IMG/VR virus record: IMGVR_UViG_3300048904_000202
Location: 132,007 to 164,476 of that record
Direction: 5' to 3' (one strand)
DNA length: 32,470 nt
Source of the DNA: a virus
The notes under the pieces were generated by a model, which saw nothing but the letters and a program-made list of their open reading frames with translations, was not told where the DNA came from and did no database searches. Every line of letters starts with the position of its first letter. The stretch's first letter is position 1. A program made the translations under genes and the position numbers. Positions 17,488-26,342 of the stretch are shown one piece after another.

Positions 17488-19314
17488 ATGGCACGCAAGC
17501 TGTTTGCGGACTCGAACCGCGCCTCGCTCCGCGAGATCATCGAAGACAACAACGACTGGGGTACGACCCCCGCCGCCGGTGTTTCGCGCGCCCGCCGCTT
17601 CACGCAGTCCTCGATCGTCGTCTCGAAGACGACCGCCGAGAGCGCCGAAATCCGCGACGACCGCATGGTCTCCTCGATCATCGAAACCGCCGCTTCGTCG
17701 GGCGGCGAAATCCAGTGGGAGTTCGCGGCCGGCTCGCAGGACGGCGATTTCCAGCGCGTCCTCATGTCCTACTGGTCGCGCCCGATGGGCTTCGACGTGT
17801 TCCGTGGACAGGTCGTGTCGATCGTGGCCAACAACCAGTTTGCCATCTCCGGCGCCGACGATTTGTCGCCCTATTTCACGGCATCGCGCCGTGTGAAGCT
17901 CGCCGGCTTCGTCAACCCGGCGAACAACGACTATCTCCAGATCAGCGGCGTCGCTTTCGCGGGCGGCGTTACCACGGTCACCGTCACCGCCACGACGCTG
18001 GTCGCGGAGGCCGGCACCGCGTTCACGACCGTCTATGACGCGAATGACGTGGTCCTTCTCAAGTCGACCGCGATCCGCTTCGGCAACACCGCCAAGACGA
18101 TCGACTCGAACGGCGCCAACGCGTTCGCGGCGGCTATCGCCGCCAAGCAGCTTGTCCCCGGCCAGCGCATCTTCGTCGAAGGTGTGGGCTACGAGGCCGG
18201 CACCATCACGCTCGACACGGTTCTGGACGGCGAGACCGTCACGATCTCGGACGGCGTGAACACGTTCGCGTTCGAAGCGCAGAGCGACAGCGATATCGCC
18301 GATGCCGACGCGTTCACCTTCGCGATCGGTGTTGACGACACGGCGACCGCCGTGAACCTCGCCGCCAAGATCAACGCGATCCGCGTCACCGGCGACCTCA
18401 ACGTCTCCGCGACCTCGGCTCTGGGCGTCGTTACCGTCACCAACCTGAACAAGGATGGCGGCTCGATCAGCACGACCGACGCCGACATCACGGTCGTGGA
18501 TTTCGCGAACGGAGACGCAACGCTCGGTGGCTTCTACACGATCGTCAGCCTGACCGACGACAAGATCGTCGTTGATCGCGACGTGCCCGTCCTCGCGGCC
18601 GGCAAGCATGTCACGATCAAGGGCTCGATGATCCGCAATCCGGGCTCCTCGGCCGACATCACGCCGCAGTCGTTCTCGCTGGAGACCGGCTTCCACGACG
18701 TGAGCCAGTATTTCAAGGCGGACGGCCTGCGCGCCGGCACGCTGGCGCTGGACGTGTCGTCGGGTGCGATCATCACCGGTTCGACCACGACCATGGGTCG
18801 CGACACCACCCGTGCGAACACGGAAGTGTTGGCGGGCGCCGGCTACACGCCGATCGACGCGGCGGCCACCGAAAACATCTCGGCAACCGCAAACGTCGGC
18901 CAGCTTTCGGTCAATGGTGCTTCGCTGTCGACCGCGATCCAGTCGATCAAGTTCTCGATCGAAGGCAACCTGCGTGAGCAGCGCGCCGTGGGCTCGAAGT
19001 TCCCCGAAGGCATCGCGGCCGGCCGTCTCAAGATCACCGGAACGATCGCGGCTTACTTCGCGGACGGTACGCTGTTCGACAAGTTCCTCGCGCACGAGAC
19101 GACCTCGCTGTCGTTCCCGTTCGTCGACCCGGACAAGAACACCTACTACTTCACGATCCCGGCGTTCAAGATCACGTCGGACCCGATCTCGCCGGGCGGT
19201 CTCGATCAGGACGTTATGGAGAACATGCAGTTCTCGGCGTTCCGCGACGTGGCAACCAAGTGCATGATCCAGATCGATCGCTTCTCGTCCACCGCGCCGG
19301 TCACCGCGCTGTAA
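17488..19314 (+). CDS. Major tail tube protein with an inserted domain, 608 aa
   Basis: The N-terminus (residues 1-150, LFADSNRASLREIIEDNNDW, then SGGEIQWEFAAGSQDGDFQR) and C-terminus (about 400-608, YFTIPAFKITSDPISPGGLD) look like one phage tail tube protein. About 350 residues would be usual, so this one is large. At about 250-345 lies a separate beta-rich module (VTISDGVNTFAFEAQ, DDTATAVNLAAKINAI) of a type found as an add-on in phage tail proteins. It may project from the tube surface. The ATG lacks a strong ribosome site (GAGGG about 13 bases upstream). A terminator follows. Confidence 0.8.
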   Translation: MARKLFADSNRASLREIIEDNNDWGTTPAAGVSRARRFTQSSIVVSKTTAESAEIRDDRMVSSIIETAASSGGEIQWEFAAGSQDGDFQRVLMSYWSRPMGFDVFRGQVVSIVANNQFAISGADDLSPYFTASRRVKLAGFVNPANNDYLQISGVAFAGGVTTVTVTATTLVAEAGTAFTTVYDANDVVLLKSTAIRFGNTAKTIDSNGANAFAAAIAAKQLVPGQRIFVEGVGYEAGTITLDTVLDGETVTISDGVNTFAFEAQSDSDIADADAFTFAIGVDDTATAVNLAAKINAIRVTGDLNVSATSALGVVTVTNLNKDGGSISTTDADITVVDFANGDATLGGFYTIVSLTDDKIVVDRDVPVLAAGKHVTIKGSMIRNPGSSADITPQSFSLETGFHDVSQYFKADGLRAGTLALDVSSGAIITGSTTTMGRDTTRANTEVLAGAGYTPIDAAATENISATANVGQLSVNGASLSTAIQSIKFSIEGNLREQRAVGSKFPEGIAAGRLKITGTIAAYFADGTLFDKFLAHETTSLSFPFVDPDKNTYYFTIPAFKITSDPISPGGLDQDVMENMQFSAFRDVATKCMIQIDRFSSTAPVTAL

Positions 19315-19320
19315 TCGGGA

Positions 19321-19347
19321 GAGGGCGGCCAAAAGTGCCGCCCTCTT
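19321..19347 (+). terminator. Intrinsic terminator after the tail tube gene
   Basis: GAGGGCGGC at 19321-19329 pairs perfectly with GCCGCCCTC at 19337-19345, followed by TT. The T-run is short but the stem is perfect. Confidence 0.75.
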
Positions 19348-19386
19348 CATACGAGAACAACATTTAAAGCATATACCAGCGCTTCC

Positions 19387-19553
19387 ACCTCATGGCGCTG
19401 ATGAGGTCCACGATTGGGCCGACACTCCGCGCATGATCGCGGTCTCCCAAAAATCCACAGTTTGGCCGGTCCCGAACCATCCGGCCTATCCAGCTTCCCG
19501 ACCTAGTTCGCTGGCGAACCGTGGGTGCCGTTGTCGGGACGGCACCCACACCC
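19387..19553 (+). promoter_or_regulatory. Structured leader before the tail-assembly chaperone
   Basis: Four perfect stems lie in a row: ACCTCAT/ATGAGGT (19387-19407), GGCCGG/CCGGCC (19464-19486), GTTCGC/GCGAAC (19506-19519) and GTGGGTGCCG/CGGCACCCAC (19521-19549). The last is followed by ACCCTTTT, like an intrinsic terminator, only about 20 bases before the gene. No ORF is seen in this 260-base gap. Confidence 0.5.
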
Positions 19554-19574
19554 TTTTCCCGACAGGAATCCCTC

Positions 19575-19982
19575 ATGAACATCTACGAGCAGTTTGCCTC
19601 GGACGGCCTCATCGACGAGGCAAAGACCTTCCCACTCTCGGAAAGCGCTGAGATCACCATGCTGCCGACCGGCGGCGAGAAGGCGCGCCGCGCTTTCGAG
19701 AAGATGATGGAGCCGTATGGCCCCCGTCTCAATGCCGGTGGCAAGCTGACCGACGAGGAGAACAAGAAGCTCAACGCCCGCTTCTACGCCGAGTACATCG
19801 TCAAGGGCTGGAAGGGCATCAAGGGCAAGGACAACGAGGAGATCACCTTCTCGAAGGAAAACGCCCTCGCGCTGTTCACCGATGAGAAGCTGGCCGGCTT
19901 CTTCGCCCTGATCATCCGCATGTCGCAGAACGACGAGGGCTTCAAGGCCGCTGCCGAAGCGACCGACGAGGGAAACTCCTAA
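19575..19982 (+). CDS. Tail-assembly chaperone, short form (G-like), 135 aa
   Basis: It begins MNIYEQFASDGLIDEAKTFP, with KARRAFEKMMEPYGPRLNAG and KLAGFFALIIRMSQNDEGFK. Size, position between tail tube and tape measure, and the end in a slippery GGGAAAC identify the first of the two chaperone products that coat the tape measure protein during tail assembly. The ATG follows AGGAA. In-frame reading ends at TAA 19980-19982. Confidence 0.85.
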   Translation: MNIYEQFASDGLIDEAKTFPLSESAEITMLPTGGEKARRAFEKMMEPYGPRLNAGGKLTDEENKKLNARFYAEYIVKGWKGIKGKDNEEITFSKENALALFTDEKLAGFFALIIRMSQNDEGFKAAAEATDEGNS

Positions 19983-20392
19983 GCTACCTTCGTTGGAGCC
20001 AGAAGCCGACTGCAAAGAAGGCTGACTGGCTCCGCAAGGTAGCGGAAGAGCAGGGAGGCACATTCAAGACACTGGACGATGAGCCCACGCTTGGCGCTCA
20101 TCTCCAGTGGATTTGGAAGGCCTTCACGGACCTGAATTATCGCCGAGGCGCCAGCATGGCTGGCCCGCTGCCCTTCGCGTACGCGGACATCGAAGCGTAC
20201 TGCAACCTCAAGGGCATCTACCTTCTCGGGGAACGCGAACGCCTTCTCCGTCTCCTCGACCCGCTCGATCGCGAGTGGATGCAGAAAGCCTACGAGGAAA
20301 ACGGGCGCGGGTCCACCGCCCCGCCACCACCACCCCCAAACCACAGTCCACCGCGTGATCGCGGCAACCGCCAACGCACAAAGCAGGTGTAA
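19575..20392 (+). CDS. Tail-assembly chaperone, long frameshift form (GT-like), about 272 aa
   Basis: Zero-frame reading to 19976 continues after a -1 slip at GGGAAAC (19970-19976) into the frame ending at TAA 20390-20392. The second frame has no start of its own near its beginning, yet reads as real protein: LLSYLRWSQKPTAKKADWLR, GAHLQWIWKAFTDLNYRRGA, ADIEAYCNLKGIYLLGERER, ending in a proline-rich tail. This matches the lambda G/GT system, where the slippery site is GGGAAAG. The internal ATG 20156 would give only the last 78 residues and is less likely. The stop overlaps the tape measure ATG. Confidence 0.85.
19970..19976 (+). promoter_or_regulatory. Programmed -1 ribosomal frameshift site GGGAAAC
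   Basis: The heptamer fits X-XXY-YYZ in the zero frame (G GGA AAC) and lies 3 bases before the zero-frame stop, inside the overlap with the -1 frame. Confidence 0.85.
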
Positions 20393-23300
20393 TGAGCGTC
20401 GAACAACACGGCTTGAAGTTTGTCGTCGATACGGCTGACGTTGCGAAGGGTTTTCGCGACTACAAGTCGGCTGTCGATGGCGTCTTCGCGTCGCTGGACA
20501 AGTTCGAAGCCCACGTCGCCAAGACGATGAAGGGTATTGCTAGCGCGTCCAGCAACAAGTCCGCGCTCAATGCCTTCAAGAACGCCCTCCAGTCGATTTC
20601 CGATGTGAAGATCAGCGCGTCCACCGTTCGCTCGGTGGGCGCGCTGTCGGCTGCCATGAAAGATTTCCGCGCGCCGTCCGAGGGACAGTCCGCGAACCTT
20701 CGCGCATTCAGCCGCGCCCTCGGCACATTGCCGGACCTGACCAGCGCTTATCGCACGATCAAGTCGATCGACGATCTCAACATCGCGATGCGTGGATTCA
20801 AGGCGCCGCCCGCGTCGCAGGCCGCCAACCTCATTGCGCTGGGTAAGGCGCTGGAGAATTTCGGTCCGCGCCTCAAGGCGCTCGCCAACATCGGCAACCT
20901 CGCCGGCAATATCGCCGCGATCAGTTCGCTTGGCGTCGCCCTCGGCCGCCTCAAGCCACCCACTGCCTCGCAGGTCACCAACCTCGGCAATTTCGCGCTC
21001 GCCCTTCGTAGCTTCAACTTCGGCAACCTGTCGGGGACCGCGAACCTGTTCGCGACGCTCCGTGGTATCTCGGACTTCAAGGCGCCGAGCGCTGCCCAGA
21101 CCCGCGCGCTGGTGAATTTCGCGCACGCGGTCGGCCAGATCAAGGTGCCCTCGAACGCCTCGGCGCTCACCTCCTATCTCAACTCGATCAGCAGCGCCGC
21201 CGCAAAGGCGCAGGGCGCTGTCGTGCGCTTCCACGGTGGCATGGGCTCCGGTGGCGCGTCGTTCAGCAAGTTCAGCAGCGGCGTACACAATTCCCGCCTC
21301 GAACTCATGGGCCTCCAGAACGCGTTCTCGGGGACGTTTCAGGTTGGGTCGCTGCTGCGCTCGCTGATCGGCGGCCTCACGATCGGCGAACTTGGCCGCG
21401 ACTTCTTCGAAGCTACCCAGAGCGCCAACCAGTTCCACGCGTCCATGATGGTCGTCACGAACAACCTGCAAGAGCAGGAAGCAGCGTGGCAGCGAGCGCA
21501 AAATGCCGCTGACCACTACGGCGTCGACCTCAAGACCTACTCGGACGGCTTCGCAAAGTTCGCGGCGGCTGTCCACGAGTCGGGCGGCTCCCTCAAGGAA
21601 TCGACGAAGATTTACGAGGGCTTCCAAACCGTCATCACGGCTATGCATCTCGGGACCGAGCAGCAGCAGTCGGTTGGCCTCGCGCTGCGCGAAGGTATGG
21701 ATCGCGGCTACGTCTCGACTCAGATTCTGACTCGTCAGCTTGGTCTCGTCCTGCCGGGCGCCATGGCCACCGCCCAGAAGGCGTGGAAGGAAGCAAATGG
21801 CGAGCAGTCGAACTTCTTCGATGCGCTCAAGAAGAAGCAGGTCGACTCGATCTGGCTCTTCGACAAGCTCGCCGAGAAGTATCAGCGTGACTACGGTCCC
21901 GCCCTCGCGCAGGCGCTGGAGTCGCCGGTTCAGCAGTGGGCGATTCTCAAGAACCGTGTGACCGAGTTCATGCAGGAAGTGGCCAAAGCCGGCGCCCAGA
22001 AGGGATTTGCCGAACTCATCGCCAAGATTTCCAGCAAGCTCGATCCGGCGCACATCAAGAAGTATGCCGACGCGATCGGTAAGGACCTCCACAAAGCTCT
22101 CCAGAAGACGGGAGAGATGATCGATTGGTTCACGAACAACTGGGACAAGATCAAAGGTCCTTTGCTGACGGCACTCAAGCTGTTCGGCGAATGGATGGTC
22201 GTGACCGCAGCATTCGACATCGGCCGTCATCTGACGCGCCCGCTGATCACGTTTGCCGGTCTGTTCACCGGTGAGAAGAACATCCTCACGTCGCTGAGTA
22301 CCTTCAAGAAGCTCCTGATCGACATCAACGCCATCAAAATGACCAGTATGTTCGGTGGCCTCTTTGCCGGCGGATTGCAGACGGTTGGTGCCCTTTCGAC
22401 GGGACTCAACAAAATCCTTGGGATCGGTCCGAAGATCGCGTCCCTCGGTCCGGCAATCAAGGCCGGACTGACGACGCCGATCGAGGGACTTCTGACCACG
22501 GTCGGAGCCGTTGCCGGAGCGATTGCTGTCGGCATCGGAGGCGCGTTCGCGATTGCGGTGAACGTCGGCCGTCAGGCCGGCGTGCAGATGCAGCATGATC
22601 AATACACCACCGGCGAAATCATCAAGGGCGGCTTCCTGCTCGTTGGTGACTTCATTGCCGGTGTGTGGGGCAAGACGGTTAGCTACCTCGACAAGGCCGC
22701 CCAGTGGGTTGGTAGCGCGATCGGCGTGCCATTCGCAAACGCCGCCGACTTCATCGGCAAGGCGTTCTTTAGCATCTATTATGTGTTCAAGAAGGTCGGC
22801 GAACTCCTCATCGGCTCCGCGCAAGCGATCGGTGAGTCGATTGGTATCTTCATCGGCTCGAAGATCAGTGCGTTCGTCAAGATCGGACAGGGCGATTTCA
22901 AGGGCGCGTACGCTGATCTCAGCAAGGGTATCGGCTCTTCACTCGCCGAAGGTTTCAAGAACCGCCTCGGAAATTTCCAAGTCAATGCAGCCGACTTTCA
23001 GCGCTCGGCGGAAGAAGCTGGTCTAGGCGCGGATGCCTTGCTGGCCAAGATGGGTCAGCGCGGCCGTGGCAAGCGCGTTGGACCGCCGCCCGCACCGAGC
23101 CTCGTTAGCCCGTGGACCCCGGCCGAGGGCGATCAGGACGGACGAGACTCGCACTATCAGGGCAACACCGGCAACGACAAGAAGAAGAAAGGTAAGAAGG
23201 ACAAGGCGTTTAACGACCTCAAGACGGCTGAGGACGGGTTCGACGCACTGTTCAAGAAGCTCGATCAGGACGACCCGGTGGCCAAGCTGCTGGACGGCTG

Positions 23301-25602
23301 GACCAGCACGCTCATGGATGCATCGAAGTTGATGCTCAACAAGGGCGGCTATCTCGATGCGATCAAGACGGTCGGTGACAAGTCCACGGACTCGGCCGCG
23401 AAGCTCAAGGCTTTGGAGGACCAGCTTCGCGCGGGTAGCCTCAACAAGACTGCCGAAAAGGCGTTGGCCGCTCGTGGCATGAACAAGGACGACCTCATCA
23501 AGGAACTCGACGAGGCGTACATCTCGCTCCAAGAGAAGATCAAGGAGACGTTCGCCAAGACTGCCACCAAGGCCCTCCAGCGCGACCTCAACGTGTTGAA
23601 GAAGCTGGGCGAGGACGACGCCGTGATCAAGGTCCGCGTCGAGTTCACGGACGACTACCTCAAGGAAGCCCAGCAGTTCCTCAACCCGGACGCCTTCAAG
23701 GCGCTCATGCCGACCATTTATGGCGTGAAGGACGGATCGGTCTCGGCCGCGACGGCAACCGGTGCGCTCGTGACTGCGCTCCGCAATGGCGGCGCTGCGG
23801 CGGGCTATTCGAAGGAACTCATCGACAAGCTGACGCTGTCGCTGGAGCAGACCGCGCGCGCAACCGACTACAAGACGATGAAGGCGAAGGAAGAGATGAC
23901 CTTCGGCGCGGTCGCTCTGCGTCAGCGCCGCGAGGATATCGCGACTTCACTGCTCGACGAGAACCAGCAGAAGGCCCTCGCGTCGACCAAGGAAGCCGTC
24001 AACGCGGCGCTCGAAAAGGGCATCAAGCTCTCGCAGGCGCAGGTCGATGCCTATTACGCTCAGGTCGAAGCACTTGAGAAGATGAACGACGCTCTGGCTC
24101 GCCAGAAGGAGTTCATGGAGAACAACGGCATCCGCCAGTTCATGGGCGACGGACAGTCGTTTGGTGAGATGGTCAACCATCTCGATAAGGACTTCTTGGG
24201 ATCGCTCAAGGACCAGCTTTCGAGCCTCGGAACGACCGGTAGGTTCTCGTTCAAGGCGATCTTCGACACCGTCCAGAAGGGCCTCATCGATTGGGCTGCC
24301 CAAGGCGTGACCGAACAGTTCCTCGGCTTCCTCAAGCCGGGGTACAAGCAGCAGATCGCCGCCGGTCAAAACCCGTCCATCTTCGGCGGCCTTCTCTCGA
24401 AGGTCACCGGTCAGAAGTACGAAGCGTCGCCGGACAAGAAGGCGATGCTCGGCCTGACGCCCTCGACGCCCATGTACGTCGCGATCGTTGATGCGAACAC
24501 CGGCATGACGACCTTCGGTTTGAATCCGGCCTACAACGCCGGCAAGCCGACGCACGCGGGTAACGCCGGCACGGACATCACGCAGTTCAATTCCGCGCTA
24601 CCGTCTCTCGGCGGCTTGACGGATGCAGCGACTCCGGGGGCGAATACCCCGGCAGGGGCGCTGCTCCAGTCGTATCAGGCTGTGTCGCCGACGCTGGCGG
24701 CCGACTTCCAGACGAAGATGGCCGGGACGTTCCCGCAGCTTGCCCAGCAATTCTCTTCGGCCATGGCCGGAACGGGTGGCGTGGCGGGCGGAGGCATCAC
24801 GGGCACCGCGACGGCAATTGCGAACGCGGCCAACGATAACGCTGGTCCGTCGCTCAACATGACCAACCTCCTCCACAACCACCCGGATGGCGCCGCTGGC
24901 GACATGACGGGCGGCGTGCAGGCTGCCGCCGCCAAGGCCGGTGGGCTGGGCGGACTTGGTGCGTTCGCGCCAATGGCCCTCCAAATGGGCGGCATGGCGT
25001 TGTCGCAGCAGGGAGGCGCTCTGGGCGCCCTCGGTGGCTTCATGTCGGGCGGCCTGCCGGGCCTCGCTGGTAAGCTCATCGGCGGTAAGGTTGGCGGGAT
25101 CATCTCGCAAATCGCGCCGCTCCTCGGCATGTTGATTCCGGGCCTCGGTGGCATGGGCGCATTGGGTGGTTTGTTCGGTGGCGCTGGTGGTGGTCTGGGT
25201 GGTCTCTTCGGAGGCCTGTTCGGCGGCGGTGGTGGTGCCGGCGGCGGCCTGCTGTCGCTGCTCGGCGGTCTGTTCGCCGAGGGCGGATATTCGGACGGCG
25301 CGGCGGTTTCCACCCGCCTGATCTCGCCGGCCGCGTTCCGCAACGCTCCGCACTATGCGGAAGGCACGCACAACACCTCGGGCATCCCAGCGATCCTGCA
25401 CGATAACGAAGCGGTCATCCCGCTGTCGCGCGGCCGTAAGGTTCCTGTCGAAATGACCGGCGGTGGCTCGAAGGGGACGGTGGTGAACAACAACTTCAAC
25501 ATCAGCACCCCGGATGCGGACTCGTTCAAGCAGTCGCGCCAGCAGCTTGCCACGCAGTACCACGTCATGGCGAACCGCGCCTACGCGCGCAACAATCGCT
25601 AA
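20392..25602 (+). CDS. Tail tape measure protein, 1736 aa
   Basis: It is the longest gene in the window, directly after the chaperone pair (TAATG overlap). Residues about 85-260 hold four loose repeats of 42-51 residues, each with a F-(K/R)-A-P-x-x-x-Q-x-x-N-L-like start (DFRAPSEGQSANLRAF, GFKAPPASQAANLIAL). Hydrophobic segments lie near 700-725 (VGAVAGAIAVGIGGAFAIAV). The C-terminus has a Gly-rich hydrophobic stretch (about 1580-1650) and then HNTSGIPAILHDNEAVIPLS, a common tape measure ending. The protein sets tail length; if helical at about 1.5 angstrom per residue the tail would be near 260 nm, which is inference. No muramidase or peptidase motif was seen. Confidence 0.92.
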   Translation: MSVEQHGLKFVVDTADVAKGFRDYKSAVDGVFASLDKFEAHVAKTMKGIASASSNKSALNAFKNALQSISDVKISASTVRSVGALSAAMKDFRAPSEGQSANLRAFSRALGTLPDLTSAYRTIKSIDDLNIAMRGFKAPPASQAANLIALGKALENFGPRLKALANIGNLAGNIAAISSLGVALGRLKPPTASQVTNLGNFALALRSFNFGNLSGTANLFATLRGISDFKAPSAAQTRALVNFAHAVGQIKVPSNASALTSYLNSISSAAAKAQGAVVRFHGGMGSGGASFSKFSSGVHNSRLELMGLQNAFSGTFQVGSLLRSLIGGLTIGELGRDFFEATQSANQFHASMMVVTNNLQEQEAAWQRAQNAADHYGVDLKTYSDGFAKFAAAVHESGGSLKESTKIYEGFQTVITAMHLGTEQQQSVGLALREGMDRGYVSTQILTRQLGLVLPGAMATAQKAWKEANGEQSNFFDALKKKQVDSIWLFDKLAEKYQRDYGPALAQALESPVQQWAILKNRVTEFMQEVAKAGAQKGFAELIAKISSKLDPAHIKKYADAIGKDLHKALQKTGEMIDWFTNNWDKIKGPLLTALKLFGEWMVVTAAFDIGRHLTRPLITFAGLFTGEKNILTSLSTFKKLLIDINAIKMTSMFGGLFAGGLQTVGALSTGLNKILGIGPKIASLGPAIKAGLTTPIEGLLTTVGAVAGAIAVGIGGAFAIAVNVGRQAGVQMQHDQYTTGEIIKGGFLLVGDFIAGVWGKTVSYLDKAAQWVGSAIGVPFANAADFIGKAFFSIYYVFKKVGELLIGSAQAIGESIGIFIGSKISAFVKIGQGDFKGAYADLSKGIGSSLAEGFKNRLGNFQVNAADFQRSAEEAGLGADALLAKMGQRGRGKRVGPPPAPSLVSPWTPAEGDQDGRDSHYQGNTGNDKKKKGKKDKAFNDLKTAEDGFDALFKKLDQDDPVAKLLDGWTSTLMDASKLMLNKGGYLDAIKTVGDKSTDSAAKLKALEDQLRAGSLNKTAEKALAARGMNKDDLIKELDEAYISLQEKIKETFAKTATKALQRDLNVLKKLGEDDAVIKVRVEFTDDYLKEAQQFLNPDAFKALMPTIYGVKDGSVSAATATGALVTALRNGGAAAGYSKELIDKLTLSLEQTARATDYKTMKAKEEMTFGAVALRQRREDIATSLLDENQQKALASTKEAVNAALEKGIKLSQAQVDAYYAQVEALEKMNDALARQKEFMENNGIRQFMGDGQSFGEMVNHLDKDFLGSLKDQLSSLGTTGRFSFKAIFDTVQKGLIDWAAQGVTEQFLGFLKPGYKQQIAAGQNPSIFGGLLSKVTGQKYEASPDKKAMLGLTPSTPMYVAIVDANTGMTTFGLNPAYNAGKPTHAGNAGTDITQFNSALPSLGGLTDAATPGANTPAGALLQSYQAVSPTLAADFQTKMAGTFPQLAQQFSSAMAGTGGVAGGGITGTATAIANAANDNAGPSLNMTNLLHNHPDGAAGDMTGGVQAAAAKAGGLGGLGAFAPMALQMGGMALSQQGGALGALGGFMSGGLPGLAGKLIGGKVGGIISQIAPLLGMLIPGLGGMGALGGLFGGAGGGLGGLFGGLFGGGGGAGGGLLSLLGGLFAEGGYSDGAAVSTRLISPAAFRNAPHYAEGTHNTSGIPAILHDNEAVIPLSRGRKVPVEMTGGGSKGTVVNNNFNISTPDADSFKQSRQQLATQYHVMANRAYARNNR

Positions 25603-25609
25603 CGCCGGA

Positions 25610-25651
25610 GGGTTAGTTTCACTTGACATTATAGTCGAGGTTAACTAACCC
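25610..25651 (+). promoter_or_regulatory. Late promoter spanned by a 9-bp inverted repeat
   Basis: TTGACA at 25623-25628, 17 bp, TAACCC at 25646-25651. GGGTTAGTT (25610-25618) and AACTAACCC (25643-25651) form a perfect inverted repeat around the -35, the right arm covering the -10. A repressor dimer or tetramer, or an mRNA structure, could act here. It drives the tail-tip genes. Confidence 0.65.
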
Positions 25652-25731
25652 ATCAGACCCATCTTTATCCCGTTCCACAGAGATTGGCGACGCGATGCGC
25701 TTCGCCGATCCAGCCCCTTTCTGGACGATCG

Positions 25732-26340
25732 ATGCCGCTTCCTGATTTCCATAACGTCATCTTTCCCGAGGATATTTCCTACGGGAGTTCCGGCGGTCCC
25801 GGATTCAATACCTCGGTCATCGAGCTTGCCTCGGGGGCGGAGCAGCGCAACGTCAACTGGAAACAACAGCGCGCCGAATATGACGTATCTCATGGCGTGA
25901 AGACACGCGACCAGATGGAGCATCTGGTGGAGTTCTTCACGGCACGACGCGGCAAGGCATACGGGTTCCGCTTCAAGGACTGGATGGATTTCACCATCGA
26001 TCGTCAGGCGCTCAACCTGACCACCGGCCTCACGGGCACGCGCCAAATCTACAAGCGCTACGAGCCCGAGACGGATTACTTCTTCGATCGTCCGATCACC
26101 AAGATCATGCCGGGTACGGCGTCGATCTGGATCGACGGCGCCCTTGTCGGCGACCCGGACTCCATCCTCGATTACGACACCGGCATCATCACGGTCGGTA
26201 ATGGCTCGGTCTGCGAGATCGAGTGCGAGTTCCACGTTCCGGTTCGCTTCGACACCGACACGATGAAGATCAGCCATGACGATTGGGAACAGATGTCGTG
26301 GCCGTCGATCCCGTTGGTCGAACTCAAGGCGCGCATCTAG
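25732..26340 (+). CDS. DUF2460 tail-tip protein (GTA g12-like), 202 aa
   Basis: PDFHNVIFPEDISYGSSGGP, TSVIELASGAEQRNVNW and YGFRFKDWMDFTIDRQ are hallmark segments of DUF2460 (TIGR02217) proteins, which form the distal tail ring in alphaproteobacterial phages and gene transfer agents. The length matches the family. ATG 25732 is chosen over an upstream in-frame TTG because the family begins at about this point; the ribosome site is weak. It is followed directly by the DUF2163 gene. Confidence 0.9.
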   Translation: MPLPDFHNVIFPEDISYGSSGGPGFNTSVIELASGAEQRNVNWKQQRAEYDVSHGVKTRDQMEHLVEFFTARRGKAYGFRFKDWMDFTIDRQALNLTTGLTGTRQIYKRYEPETDYFFDRPITKIMPGTASIWIDGALVGDPDSILDYDTGIITVGNGSVCEIECEFHVPVRFDTDTMKISHDDWEQMSWPSIPLVELKARI

Positions 26341-26342
26341 CC

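Noticed and set aside
17479-22824. Long open frames on the minus strand (for example 17479-19350 and 20290-22824)
   Set aside because: They lie opposite the tail tube and tape measure genes, are Arg/Asp/Val-rich, and arise from high GC and codon bias of the + strand genes.
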